Positions 11,842 through 25,408 are shown, counted from the stretch's first letter. The stretch: DNA of 64,000 nucleotides from Plotosus lineatus (GCA_024760905.1 CM045735.1:7652161-7716160), one strand, 5' to 3'. Program-made: numbers and translations. Notes: generated by a model not told the origin, from the sequence alone.

Positions 11842-14014
11842 CCATCACAAAATAGGAACTCGTTTTTTTTTTTTTTTTTTAAATAAATCTTTGCTCACTC
11901 AGATAATCACTTCCGACCATTTAAAGATTAGACAATTCCTTCCAGAACAGAAGGAGACTTCTGAACAGAATGCAAGACTCGAGTACAAAATGTGACGCGT
12001 TGCCGCTCTTGTTTACACCCCAGCAGGGTTCAGGTCTTGATTTGCCACTTCAACCACTCAAAAAAAAAAAAAAAACAAAAGGATCACCGCTAAAAAAAAT
12101 TAAATTAAATTAAATGGGAGCAATCTTCCATGAAAACCTTTTCACAGAATTCAAGCACTGCCAAGAGGAGCTAAGCCACAAAAAATAGTGAGTAAGACAG
12201 TGAGGGTGGGTGTGGTCAGAAAAAAGTCCATCTGCAGAAAGAATAATTAGAAGTAAATACAGCTCTAATGGTGGAGTCTCTCTACTATTCTTCTTCATGC
12301 TCCAGCTCTGGGATGGATGATATACATCTCAATAAAAGGCAAAAAAAAGAGCCAATAGGATGTGAGGAAGTGCCCGAGAGGCAGCTGGAGAGACAGAGCA
12401 CATATCGAGATCGAATAAGGAGAGGCTGAGTCACGAGAGCGAGAGAACGAGAGCGAGCGGGCGAGAGGCTTCATGTCCAACAAGGGAATCTTATTACCTC
12501 ATCAGCACTCTGAAAGCAAGATGGGGTGTTTTTCTACTGGCTTTGTGAACACACAAAAAAAGGAATATTCTGCTTCCTGTGAGATCTGCTACGTTTCAAC
12601 CTCCTAACAACGTAGTCATCGCACGAGTGCAGTTCGGGGGAAGGATTATCTTCAAGACACAACTAGGGTTCCCTGTTCTTTTCGTCCACTATTTAAAAAA
12701 AAAAAAAAAAAAAGACTGGAAAACAAAAAGGGAGGACAATAAAAACACTTCTCCCACAGTCCTGCCATGTTTGGGGCTGAAGGAGAATAGAGATCGTTGT
12801 GCTCGGGTTCTAGGTTTATGTTCCTCGGCATCGGTAGAGAAGTGGCACATTGTCTGTACAGTACAGTGCAGTCATTCAATCAGCATCCACTACTGGGTCA
12901 TTGTGTGTGACCCTAACACAACATGTCAGAGAAAAGTCATATTTAATCATATTCAATGATGACAGTCAGCCCGCCAGGAATTCGCGGTGATCATGTAACA
13001 TCACGCAGCTCTTCGATATTTCACAAGGATCAATCACATCGGCTTTCCTGCAAATTTGGCAAATTATCAAATTACATCATAGATTTCACCAATCACAGCA
13101 GCGCCCTGGACAAACACTGAGCTCCATCACCATGCCACTTGCTTGTTCCCGCTTTTGATGGCATCAAGCAGCGGACAGATGTGTGCACAACTATTATTGC
13201 TATTTCCGTGTAATACTGTGACTTCATTGTAACAAAATGTTTAAAAAGATCACAACATGCCGCAAAATTTGCTGTTTTAAAAGCGCAAAAAAATGCAACA
13301 GGCAAGACTGGATAGCAGCAGGATTCCCTCATGGTCATTACTCCGACTCAAAAGTGTGTTGCATTTTGTTATCTGTGTTACCGTTCATTCTCCGTTTTGT
13401 ATCCAGTACAGATATCTTCTGACGCATCCCAACGTCCCTGTCGGGTCAAGCATGGTGTTTGTTCATCAGTGCAAATTCAAAACACAAGACTGAATCAAGT
13501 TTCTACATGCAGCCAAAAGAAGTTTTTCATTTTATAATAACCTTCGTTTTACAATCTGGATATCAACTCTCCAGCATTTGTGAACTTGTTAACAATTAAT
13601 TATTTTTCTTATTCCTACCAATATGTAGCCAGTCAAATCCTTGAAGTGACACTAATGACATAATCGGCCAATATTCCAACACACAAAGTCTTTGGTAATT
13701 TCAGAATTGTAGCTGATACAATGGCAAAATATTTTATTTATTAAATAATTTCCTTCCTTGCAAAAAAATTTTTTTATAAAAATAAAATGGAAAAAAAAAA
13801 AAAGGAATCAAGTGCCATTCTTTTTTACTGGCAGCTTTTTAGAAATAATGAGGGTGCAGGACATGATGAAATAAAAAAATTTACACGACAATACATTTGT
13901 GGCTATGTGGATGGATCTCAATTTCAAATAAATATGACGGCGGTAAAACTAAGATATAAAATAAATAAATAAATAAATAAAAAACTTTGTGTTGCCATTA
14001 AACAAAGCATTAAA
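11842..14014. other. intron 1, unique sequence with A/T tracts
   Basis: Poly-A or poly-T runs occur at about 11860, 12060, 12690 and 13790. Short open frames have no recognisable protein. I see nothing functional. Confidence 0.5.
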
Positions 14015-14016
14015 TA

Positions 14017-15106
14017 CAGACGCTACCCGGCTTACGTTCATTCGTTTTATGTTTTGGGGGTTTTTTTTTTTTCAAAAAAAAAAAAAAATTGTCAAATGTT
14101 GAATTCAGCGTGCTCTCTGTCGTACGAGACGTACCTACGTAGTATGCTGACGTAATGACACAATGACTTAATGACAACGACGCTGCGTCCATTGTTTACA
14201 AATGACAAACTGAACATGCCCCTAATTCTTCCCAGTTCACCACGTGTTACTCTTGTGTTAAGACGTCATCTCTGTGATCTTTGTGTTTACACTGTTTTGC
14301 AGACTTTTGTAACCCTAAGCAAATATGGTTGGTCAGAAGTGTAAGCCGACTAGCATGGGTGCAAGTTTTCCGGCATATGGCGGAATGTCTGGTTTTCCCA
14401 AGATTGAATTAACTATCTGCTCGGATCGGCGCAATCTACCATGCATACTCAGTTAAGCAAAGAGAGTTCTAAAATGAATAAAAACCTGAATCCAGAAAAG
14501 AAAGAACTCTCCGCTCTGCTGGTGATTCACATCAGTGCAGACTGAGTACAAAACAAGTATTCAACGGCGCCCTTGCTCACATGAAAGACCGGAAGTCCGG
14601 ATAACCCGCGCTTTGTCTCAAGCACAAGCAAGTGAACTACTTTCGGTGGAGCGCCTCACATATTGTAAGCGTTGATTGGCTGTTTTAAGCTTCATGTAAA
14701 GTGACTCGGCTCAGCTTCGTGTAAAGTGACCATCCGTCGACCATCAGAACCATTTACAAGCAGAAAAATCGCATCACAGAGAATGTTAAAGGTTATATTT
14801 GATATTGTATTTGATAAGTGAATTTAATTAAAATTTATCTATTTGAAATTATTTTGCTTGTATTAAATTTATTTGAAATTAATGTTGATATTATTTGATA
14901 TATTTGATTTTCTTTGACAATGTTATATTTATAATAATTGATTTTAGGGTGTTTTATGAGATACAGTAATGGTATTTATGGATGTATAGTACAGTATGAA
15001 CGTCATACGTCACTAGAACATACAGTAATAACTTGCGTTCTTTTTTCCCCCCAACTTGCGGTCGGCCGTCCGGAACCGAACTAAAACTTAAGTTGGGGAG
15101 CGTCTG
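14017..15106. mobile_element. inverted-repeat DNA element, TA target
   Basis: The left end is CAGACGCTACCCGGCTTACG and the right end is the complement of CAGACGCTCCCCAACTTAAG; both sit against TA (14015-14016 and 15107-15108). Termini of this style and TA duplication suggest a Tc1/mariner/pogo-type element. No transposase is readable, so it is non-autonomous or decayed. Confidence 0.65.
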
Positions 15107-15108
15107 TA

Positions 15109-17583
15109 CACACGCACAAATACGTGCGGGTTCGATCTCAACTGGAAAACTAATTTAAACAAAAACCCCTAAAAGTGAGACAGCACTGCAAGTGAGGAAC
15201 ACAACGGCAGAAAGAACCTTAATAATAAAAACAGAATCGTGATCTGAACTGCTGTAACATCTAAAATTTGAGACCCTGAACAAGTCTGAAAAGGTGACAG
15301 CGGAGGGGGCGAAAGCCTTTTCTGACTGAACGCTGGTTTGTTCACACAGAAATGCAAAACACATCACAACTTTTTGCATATTCACACTTTTCAGCTTCTC
15401 CCACTCATACGTGCGGACTTTTTAAACACGTGATACAGCCGTGTCACACGCATCTACGGGAGTGTTCGTACTGGTGGGTGAGGCTTTACAGAAAAGGACA
15501 AGGAAATATTTTCACCTACAAGATGTACAGTGAAGTTTATTACTTCATTCCCCAAATAAACAGATCACAGTTCCATCAGTAGCATTTTCACCAGCTCAAG
15601 ACCCATCAAAGTCAAATATCTACAACCAGAAACAAATCATGTTTATCCTTTCCCCTTACATGAATTAAATCTTTCCGCCATTGTGAAATGAATCCAGCTG
15701 CACAATAAACAAAACTTTGTGGGTACTCTGGCAACCTGAACAACAATAATAATAACAACAATAAGAGAAACGATTAAAATTGTTAACCTCTAATACACTA
15801 ATTCCCATGATAAATTTCCATTTACAAGAATCACATACTCCTACCAGGGTCGCACGATGACTGGCGTCTATTTCAACCGGCACTACACATCGTCTTCCCA
15901 TCACAGGGCCAACACACATCCGCACAACGAGTCACACGCATACCCTTGGTCAAGTTTGAATACCCAATGAACCAAATGTGCATCTCTCAAATGTTGGAAG
16001 AAACCCACACAAGCACGGGGAGAACATAAACTCCACTTCAGAAACACCCGAGCCTGGGAATCAAACTCAAGACCTTCTTACTGTGATGCGTGCCACACTG
16101 CGTCACAGGTGAAATGAAACCTCGGCAGAGCACAATGAATTATGGGACAGGTAGTGACATGGAAAAAGGAGGCAGTGTATGAACCTCATAACCTGATTCA
16201 GAATACCAGCTTTATTTAATCTGACATTCAAAATGAACAGGAATGTTATCAGTATGTAATACACACACATGTACATTCACTCAATCAGTATAGAGAAAAT
16301 ATCAACAAACTTCCCGACCCAGCTACTGTAAACAAAACCTGAAGCAAGACAATAAATGCATGTTTGTTTCTCAAAAAAAAAAATTCAAGCATTTTTGCAC
16401 CACGCGGAAGCCCCAGAAACCTTCAAGTCCTCGACTTCTCGTCACCATTGGCATCTCACAGTTTCGCCATGGCAACCAAGTGAAAAGAGAGTATTTCTGG
16501 AGTCGTTCTTTAAGTATTCTTCAGTTATGTTTGTTCTCTATCTGAAGACAATGAAAGCCTCGAGCACTTCATCGCTCATCCCTTCCGTCCCTCCTTAACA
16601 CATTATAAATATTTCTTTATTCAGTCAGATTCACTGAGCTTAAACTGTGGACTCGTTCGATGGCCAGGCTCGCGATCAGGAGGTTGTAGGTTAGAATACC
16701 TGTTTGATTGATAGCCATGCTAAAGACCAAGTGTTTACTCAGCGGTACCAGTAAAAACCCAAGCCTCCCAACCACATGCAGTGAACTCCTAATTGCTCCA
16801 TGCTATCGAACCCGGGTCAAAGAACCAGCCTGATGAGCCATGAAGCTCCAGAGTAGAGAATGCTGACAAACTTTTCGAATGACCGTTGATGAAACTCGTG
16901 TCCGTCGTTCATTTGCACAAATGTTTGGGGAAGTGTTCGCAAAAGACAGGTCTGAGAATATGAACAACTGGGTTTGCAGCATTCAGCAATTAACTTCCAC
17001 TCTTTTGCCCGTTTGGAACCTTCTGCCAACTCTTGATAAAACATCAGACAATTCATGGAACCGAACCACCCAACCTAGAAAAAGGGTAAACAAATTCTGC
17101 CCAGATATAAAAGATGAACTTCCAGAATAACTGTTTCAGCCACTTCATCCCAATCCTCCTCTGCCTGCTCGTCACCCACCCAATCCTCCTCCGCCTGCTC
17201 AGCCAGTGCCTTAGCATCCAGCACCTCTTCATTTAACTTCCACTGTTCCTCATACTCCTGCTCCTTCTCCGATTATTCCTGCATACCCTCTTCCTCAACA
17301 CCGCCCAGCTCCAACAACTTATTTATGATGCTCTTTTGCCTCTTCCTCCTCAGGTAAGAATGGTACACAAGTACAGCAAAATCTTTCCTTCTTCAGAAGT
17401 CACAGAAAAGTTGAGCATAAATTATTGTTTGCTCAGCATTTTTTTTTCATGGCAGTAAGGGGTAATGTAAATTCTTCTGGTATCTGTAAAATGGATGATT
17501 CACACAGTATAAGAAACCTGAGTGTATTTATGTATTTTCATATTCATGTATGTGTGTGTGTATGTATATATATATATATATAT
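15109..17583. other. intron 1 with an old SINE-like piece
   Basis: A degenerate reverse-oriented SINE-like repeat covers about 15865-16105 (it contains 'gggagaacataaactcc' and a decayed tRNA-like head). The rest is unique. Around 17140-17345 the plus strand carries a 27-bp near-tandem duplication (CCCAATCCTCCTCTGCCTGC and its neighbour), reading on the minus strand as an acidic peptide containing EEDW twice. Confidence 0.45.
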
Positions 17584-17675
17584 AGTTTGATCACGAAACT
17601 TGTACTGAAATGCATGACACTACCTTTAACATATTCTGCAGATTTATAAAAATAGTTTTTCCCATATTTAATGGA

Positions 17676-18467
17676 CAGTGATCCCTCACTACTTCGTTCT
17701 TCAGTCTGCGGCGATGCAGTGAAGCGGGTTTTTCAAAAATATTCATTAAAAAAAAAAAAAAAAAAATCAAGGAAAAATAGGGGGAAGTTCAAGAAAATGC
17801 TGCAAAAAAGGCCAATTATGCAAACCCCCCCCCAGAAAAAAACAAAACTTATTACATTTTAATGAGGTGCAAATCTGAGTGCGCGCGTCTGTGTTTGTGT
17901 GTGTATTTATATTTTATTTACATCTTATCCATTATTTTTGAATCTTCTTTCTTCCTCTTTTCGGCTTTTTCCCTTCCTCGGGAGTCGCCACAGCAAATCG
18001 TCTGATTCGCACATATGAGTTGGCATAGGTTTTTACGTCGGATGCCCTTCCTGTCACAACCCTTTTAGCAAGGGACAGAAACACACTGACGGCTTTGCGG
18101 CTACTCTTTACGAAAGTCAGCAATGGTTCTTTTACATGCCTCTCACCATAGACAGTGAGAGACATGGCCCGCCTTTGATAACCCAGTTAGCAGCACTGGG
18201 CGAGGGACAGTGACAACCTTGTGGGGACTCAAACCCCCAACCTTAGGATCAGCGATCCTGTGCTCCTATCCACGAGACCACCACTGCCCCTTTTGTATGT
18301 TGAATTGTTGTAAGCATTTATAGCGTTGAATATTTATTTATATTATATAGACATATACATGTACGTATACGTCAGTCAATTGGGTCGATCCTACTTCACG
18401 AAAATTGGCAGTCTTGGGGGGGGGGGGTCCTCTGTCCCGATTAACCACAGAAAGTGAAGGAGTCCTG
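17676..18467 (-). mobile_element. non-autonomous DNA element M (copy 1)
   Basis: The ends are CAGTGATCCCTCAC at the left and the complement of CAGGACTCCTTCAC at the right. The interior around 17880-18380 matches, in reverse complement, the pieces at about 27895-28180 and 39085-39300. A family A SINE is nested inside. The superfamily was not determined. Confidence 0.65.
17944..18290 (-). mobile_element. tRNA-derived SINE, family A (copy 2)
   Basis: This runs from the LINE-type tail (complement at CTTTTCGGCTTTTTCCC) to the tRNA-like head (complement at CCACTGCCCC). It is nested inside element M: the related M copy at 28000 reads straight across this point. A short duplication, TTTTGAAT / TTTTGTAT, flanks it (17936-17943 and 18291-18298). 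Confidence 0.85.
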
Positions 18468-18932
18468 TATTACAATATGCAGTCAAGCCTGGTAGATGCA
18501 GGATAATATTCCTTGGAGAAGCATCATCAGTAGGACGACTCATTCAGTCTGTAACATGGACAGAATGAACAGCCTTCAGTCCACTCATAATAACTTTCAA
18601 GAATAATCTTGTAATTAGTTCCACTCTGCCAATTGATGGAGCTTGACATGTTCAACTTTTCTTTATTTAAAGCCAATAAAATGTCAATACATCAGTGATC
18701 GGTGGGAGCACAAGATACATCATGTAACATGGACAGAAAAAGTTACATCCATCATCGATCCTGTTTTAAATCTGGTGCTATTTACCAATTTTGCCGCACA
18801 CATGTAAATTCCATGGTTCATGATGCCTGCATCTGTTCTCCAATTCATGTGGTTACTGGAGCTGTGGAGACCTTCGCATAGGCTCAACAGGATGCGAAAA
18901 TAATGAGGTCTTTCTCCTGTCACACAATAGAG

Positions 18933-19273
18933 CAAGGGTCACCAACCTTTTTGAAACTTACAGCTACCTCTTAGGTACCAATTAATGCGAAGGGCTACCA
19001 GGTCAATACACACTTCTGAAATAACAAATTTGAATATATGTCATTATTAATAAATGTTAAATATATGTTATGATTAATAATTAAATGATATTCACCTTTG
19101 TGAAGATACTGATTTGATTTTTTTTTTTTTTAATGGCAAAAAAATTCGATGCAGCTCAATGGAGACTGGGGCTATGAGCCAGTTCTAAAAATCGCAGTCA
19201 ACAGGCCCACGGGCCACTCACGTCGTCCTTGTGGGCGACCTGGTGCCCGCGGGCACCATGTTGGTGACCCCTG
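18933..19273. mobile_element. hAT-type non-autonomous element, 341 bp
   Basis: The ends are CAAGGGTCACCAACCTTT and the complement of CAGGGGTCACCAACATGG. An exact 8-bp target duplication, CAATAGAG, flanks it at 18925-18932 and 19274-19281, the length expected for hAT transposases. The related repeat at about 49230 is uninterrupted at this point, giving an empty-site comparison. No coding capacity. Confidence 0.88.
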
Positions 19274-21169
19274 CAATAGAGCATGAAAAATGTGAACTCG
19301 GAAGTATTTGAATTATTTCAAAAACTGTTCACCAGATGTGCATCTGATATTATCTCCCAGGTATGCACTAAAGATTTTGATGCATCGATTCACAAATAAA
19401 CCGGGACATGGAAAGATTTATTCAGGTTTGAAGTTGGGTAGATGGAAAATGTACCAGTTTCATGATCAGGCCTGAGTGTGTGTGTGAGAATACGAATATT
19501 GAATACGAGACAGACAAGAGTAGCTTCAAGATTTACACACTACTGTCACCTGCTGCTCAATAGTAGGAAACATGATGCCAACCGGAAGAGTGAGGGGGGG
19601 GGGACCCACATGAGACCGGACATAGCCTGGCATGACCCCCGCTCTCAAATTAATAACAAGAAATGTGTGTGCAGTATCGGTCTGCCAAGGGGGCATTTAG
19701 AGACATGCCAAATGCAGTGCAGATCTCACATGGGTGGTATTTCAGATTATTTGACAAAGCAGGATTTCACATTTAAGTCAGACAACACAATCTCAATCAG
19801 TCATAAACACTGTGTTCCCTGTTTTGACGATCCTGTGAGGAGAAAAGCCTCTTTAAACGCAAAACACCACACAGTGGAAATGCAGATTTACAATTGTGCT
19901 GTCAACTTTCATAAACAAATACATTTTGCACAAAACACCGATGAAACCCTGGTTTCCGTTATGACTCCAGCACCTCCATGTTAAATTGTACAAGTCTTGG
20001 ACTGCATTCAGAGATGATCATAACGGACACATTTGAGTCGGCATCCCATTCCAAATTCCAAGCCAGTTCGGCTATCAGCATGCCGACTCTGAATTACTGT
20101 TACGGGATTCCCAGGATGACTCAAAGCAGCAGCAGCGGAGGTACACAGTCATGTTTCCACAGTGTATTTTTCTTCCTCTGACTCAAACACAAAACCTTGA
20201 CCAGTTTGTAGCATTGTTTGAGGAAATGGTATAAATCTTGAACGATCAAATGAAAGGATTAGTCAACAAATATTTCTTAAACAGGTTTCCATAAGATCAT
20301 CAGAAATTCAGATCTGTTTGGGAAAATTTACAAAAATGTTTTAAAGTACAAGAAGCAAAACACTCGAATATACAAGTATGATTGTGCATGGCTGCCCAAT
20401 GCGCCTTGTTTTTGAAAAACGAGTAATAAATGTGTACAACATTCACGTATTACCAAATCACAAGTTGATATTTCAGATATCTTCCAGATTCTTGGGAGGG
20501 GGGGGGGGGTGTTAAACCATGATTGCAGCAAAAGTAGATCACATCATGAAGACGTCCGATTTCGAAAAATGATTCCCGGGCGCTTGTGTTTGCATTCACC
20601 TGCTGTCACTCATTTTACAGCCACCATTCTACAGGCAACCATTGATCATGAGGGGGAAACTTCATGATCCTTCGTGACCATAAGCAGCTATCACGCCAAT
20701 GCTGAATAGAACTCGCTACTAGAAATCCAAATTTCAGCCAACAGGTGGTGTTTTTTCATTTAAAAAAAACAAACAAAAAAAAAAAAAAAAAAACACCGAG
20801 TTGTTCATGATTTTCTTTGCAAAAAAAAAAGAGACATGAAAGAAAATTGTGGAGGAAGGCTTGTCAGAGATGCGATCCAGTAACATGAAGAGAACAGGAA
20901 CTAAAAATGCCGCTGAACAGACATGAATGAGGTCATGTATGTTTTTAATCTTGCTGTTTCTGACAACACTGTTCAAAGTAAACCCCGCCTTCCTCCAATG
21001 CCGGCTGAGCCTCCTTGCGACCCTAGTAGGAATAAGTGGTGAGACGGAGTGAGTGTTCCTCACAACAAACTGAGAGGTAATATTATTGCGAATGCATATT
21101 GTACTCGTCGTCAAAAGAAAATGGTTTTAACATCGAATGCCTTCCAGTTTCTTGCAGACACAGGACAAA

Positions 21170-21560
21170 GAAAGGCAGTATGAGAAAGATACAAGGAGAG
21201 AGTGAGCAAAAAAGAAAAAGGGCAAGCAAGGAAGCGACACAAAAAGTGCACGAGAGAGGGCTAGGGTAAGAGAAAGAGGAGCGAGAGAGACAGGATGAGA
21301 AACACAGGGCAAGGGTGAGAGAGAGAGGGTGAAAACAAGAGACACCGAGGGCAAGGGTAAGAGAAGTAGGGTGAGAGACAAAGATAAACACAGACATGAG
21401 AGACCAAGGGGGCGTGGCTGAGAGAGAGAGAGAGAAAAAGACCCTGAAGGCAAGAAAAAGTGAGAGAGAGGGGGAGTCAGAAGGTGAAAGAGTAGGTAAG
21501 GTGAATGGAAGAGAGAGGACAAAAAGAAAGCAGGACAAACCGGGGTGAGAGAAAGGGAAT
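21170..21560 (+). repeat. polypurine (GA-rich) tract
   Basis: About 390 bases are almost wholly A and G on the plus strand with many GAGAGA blocks. Open frames on the minus strand here (rich in Leu, Ser and Pro) are composition artefacts. Confidence 0.8.
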
Positions 21561-22008
21561 GACTAAAGTCATGTTCCACAACATTAAACCCCACGATAAA
21601 CTTGATGTTAAAATGTTCAATATTGATTAATTCAACATTATTGTCGGCAGTTCACATGTTCACCCAAACATGTTTCGAAAGGAAGGAGAAAAAAAAAAAA
21701 AACTCAGCATCACCAAGAATGTGCCTGGCAGGGTGTACATTTCTTTATGCAAACAGAACAAATCTAACTGTTCAAGCTACGAAGGAGGTTCCTCGGTAAG
21801 CTATAAATACAAGAATAAAAACTTGATTGCCTGCCTTCCTTCCATAGCTAAATTAATATGAAGCGCTCGAATGTGAGGCGGGTGTAGCGTGCACCATCTG
21901 TATGAACCGTACCATAGTGCTGAATAAACACATATGTGGGTCATGAGTTCAGTGTGGCATCGGTTCCTTTAACCAGTTGTGGGGTTAAAAAAAAAAAAGA
22001 AACCTCAA

Positions 22009-22011
<3 letters not shown>

Positions 22012-22049
<38 letters not shown>
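22012..22049 (+). repeat. (GT)n(GA)n compound microsatellite
   Basis: A GT run is followed directly by a GA run. Confidence 0.85.
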
Positions 22050-22053
<4 letters not shown>

Positions 22054-23610
22054 CGAGACAGACAACTGTTACACCCAGTGTTGCTTCCTGCTTCAGACAA
22101 ACATGGTGTAGACAGACATGCTGCATCTCTTGACTGTCTGCCTTTTCTCATGGCTATTAAAAGGCATGAGAGCATTAACATTTATTCACTGTCCAGTCTT
22201 ATCAGTGCACAGAAGACATGAGAGGAGGAACTAGCACAAGATGACCAGGACTAAACTCATTTACCTACCCAATGACATCAGCACACTGCGGGAATAAGAT
22301 TATCATCTCATTAAACATTTACAGAAACTGATCAGCATGAAAGGATTTAATATTTTTATGTCTCACAAACATGATGATCATGAGGCAATTTTCCACTCGC
22401 CTGTACTTACAGGTACTTCTGGTCATAACTGAAATGTCAAAATGTGAAGATTTCAAGTTCACACTGAAAATAAAATTGAGATTGTAAATATGGAAATATT
22501 TATCCAAATAAGGTGCATTTAGTGAAATGTACCGAGTGGAAAATGGGAAACCTCCACCCATTTTTTCTTTTTTCTCCTCCAGTTCTATCACAAGAAAAAG
22601 CACAATGATGTTGCAACATCTTTCCACCCTTTCAGCACGACCCCCTGCTCAGCGAACACTGTGACATCCCTTTTTTTATGAAAGGGAGGGGGGGAAAAAA
22701 AAAAAAAAAAAAAAAAAAAGCTGTCAGTCTGCTTTTCAGCCATCCAATCCCTCAGCAGTTAGCGGTCATGCTATTGATACAATGTCAAATGAATGGATTG
22801 AAATCAGAACTCTGCGCAGTATGGACCTTCATGATGAATCGATTAAAATTATTAGCGTTTCTGGTTAATGACAACACAAAAAAAACAACAACAAAAAAAA
22901 TTGTGATTCACTTTTAAGCTGAAAATAATTTATACGCATCAGAATTTTTCTTCTTTGCTGGCTCTGTAAATTCTGCCATTCGCCGGTGCCCCGCCCATGA
23001 TTCCTCCAAGCCCACCAGGTCAGAGTGTGACAGGCTCTGGTACCTGACACGCAACAGAAAGGTGCCTGTCTTTGTCCATCAAACACCACCACACAAATTA
23101 CCGAGAAAGCAACACATGCGACAGCCAGTCAGAAGCCAGTCTCAGCTACGCTTCCTCTACGGTCAAGAAATGCTTTGCGCACACAAGATCCAACAGTACA
23201 ACTTATTGTCAGAAAGAGAACATAGAAGCACAACAGACTTATTGGAAACTTAACCAAGTAGCAGAAGTAGCTTTGCAGCTAATGTGGATTCTAGCGTCAG
23301 CCACCTGTTTAAAAAGCAGATAATAATGGGTTCCTTTCCACATTGCACTCCATATGAGAAGAGACCCTGGTGAAAAGAAAAAACATTGCCATGTCATTTT
23401 ATATCACAAAAGATACAGTGCTCAGAAACAGTGTGTGTGGGGACGAGTTATACAGATGTTCAATAAAATCGACGTCAGATGTGAGCTACCAAGACATCAG
23501 TGCTTTCGTGAAGCTCCGCCCCATATATACAGCACTACACATGAAACATGCCACACTTTTAGCCTTTTGTTCTTTGCCAAATAAAGAAAATCAAAAAAAT
23601 AAAAACAGTT

Positions 23611-23642
<32 letters not shown>

Positions 23643-24736
23643 GCAACAAGTGTCTTGTAATTTCTTTACAATGTACAAATTCATCTGTCTGGGTACAAAC
23701 CTCTGAATATTAGAGAGTTTGTTTGTGTTTGTAAAAAACTTTGTTTATGCCAAGTTTACACAGACTACAATGTCAACAAACTAAGAGAATCATGATGAGC
23801 ATCAGGGGAACGAGTGATCGAATCGTGCTGATCTGGAGGGAACCTGATGGTATCATGTTGAGCGGCAAAAATTTTTGCTTTTTTTACATTTCATTGATCC
23901 TAAAGAGGAAAGTGCGGTGAAAAGCGATTGAGCAACACAAAAAGAAAAAAAGAAAAAAAAAATGTATTAGCTGTTTTTCTCAGGGTTGATATTAGGCCAG
24001 CCTTAAACATCTCTCTGTTGGCAGGAAGATGGCAAGTTGGGCCGAAATTGTACATAAAAACCCCGCCTGAGTATTCACAGACGCAAAAAATAAAAATATA
24101 CTGGCCGGTTTTGTTAAAAATACACGACTGTGTCCCTATCATACACTGTACTAAAAAGTGACCAAATCGAAATTAGTATCAACCGCGCCACATGATTGGT
24201 CAATTTCACCAGTTCGGTGAAAAAGTGATTCTCATTGGCCAGGTAGTGTCTGAAAAACAAAGGTGGAAAGCATGAGGGAAGGGGACAATGACGAGACACA
24301 AAAAAAAAAAAAAAAAAAGTTGCGTCATTATGAACGTGAAAAAATTAATTAATTAACGCGTTTCAAATTGAGCAACGCATTTGCTGACATTTTCAAACAA
24401 ATACAAGTTAATTATAAACTGCCAGTAACCGCACAGAGTTTTTCTTTCGTTGTTGACTGCAATCTTAAAAGTTGAAGAAACCTTGATATTCTGTTGATTA
24501 CAAGTGGAAAAGAAATTTTGATATTCAGTCTGTTGATTTCAAATATGAGATTTATTTCATTCTACTGTGCTTACATCACATACATAATATAGCATGATGT
24601 ATGTAAAAAAAAATTCCCCACAAATCCCGGGTGGCGTGCACAGGCGCAAGGAAAAAAAACATTCCACCCTCCCAGGTGAACCTTTTTAATATAAATAAGA
24701 TGTTATTGCCAACAAATCATTTTTTTTAAGCCGCCG

Positions 24737-25408
24737 CCTTCTTTTCCTTTCGGCTGTTCCCTTCAGGTGTCGCCACAGCGAATCATCTGCCTCCATCTCT
24801 CCCTATCCTCTGCATCTTCTACTCTTACTCCAACGACCTTCATGTCCTCCTTCACCACGTCCATGAATCGTCTCTGTGGTCTTCCTCTCGGCCTTCTGCT
24901 TGGTAGTTCCAACCTCAGCATCCTACTACCAATATAGTCACTATCCCTCCTCTGTACATGACCAAACCATCTCAATCTAGTCTCTCTGACTTTGTCTCCA
25001 AAACGTCTTACATGTGCTGTCCCCTCTGATGCACTCATTCCTGAGCCTATCCATCCTTGTTACTCCCAAAGAGAACCTCAACATTTTCATCTCTACTAAC
25101 TCCAGCTCTGTGTCCTGTCTTTTCCTCAGGGCCACTGTTTCTAAACCATACAACATCACTGGCCTCATCATCGTCTTGGACAAGTTTCCTTTCATTCTTG
25201 CCGATACCTTCCTATCACACATCACACCGGACACTTTTCTCCAATCATTCCAACCTGCCTGCACACGTTTGTTCACCTCTTTTCCACACTCTCCATTGCT
25301 CTGGATTGTTGAGCCTAAGTACTTAAAATCCTCCACCTTCTTTATCTCTGCTCCCTGTAACCTCACCGTTCTTCTTGGGTCCTTGTCATTCATACACATG
25401 TATTCTGT
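24737..25408 (-). mobile_element. RTE-type LINE, 5'-truncated (copy 3)
   Basis: This holds the 3' end of the same LINE family, reverse oriented. It starts at the tail (complement at CTTTTCCTTTCGGCTG) and stops abruptly after the complement of the EYMCMNDKDP coding block. It encodes RT C-terminal remnants with frame breaks. 5' truncation is normal for LINE insertion. Confidence 0.85.

Larger units (their letters stand above)
17584..19473 (+). repeat. unclassified repeat R, copy 1, with two insertions
   Basis: Segments 17584-17660, 18660-18932 and 19274-19473 match 48945-49445 in order and orientation, for example 'ATGAGGTCTTTCTC', 'GATTCACAAATAAAC' and 'GGATGGAAAATGTACCA'. The copies differ at many positions, so the duplication is old. 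Copy 1 is longer because a DNA element (17676-18467, itself holding a SINE) and a hAT element (18933-19273) are inserted. R has no recognisable coding or termini. Confidence 0.7.
19474..24736. other. intron 1, mostly unique sequence
   Basis: No exon is supported. A 168-codon open frame at 19478-19984 (+) looks like chance: it has no domain and no family resemblance. Long poly-A tracts occur at about 20770, 22697, 23620 and 24300, and a GA-rich tract at 21170-21560. Confidence 0.5.

Noticed and set aside
19478..19984. 168-codon plus-strand frame
   Set aside because: It has no domain, biased composition or family resemblance, and overlaps the end of repeat R in an intron; it is likely chance.
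21083..21594. Leu/Ser-rich minus-strand frames of about 150 codons
   Set aside because: Produced by the polypurine tract; no non-repetitive sequence.
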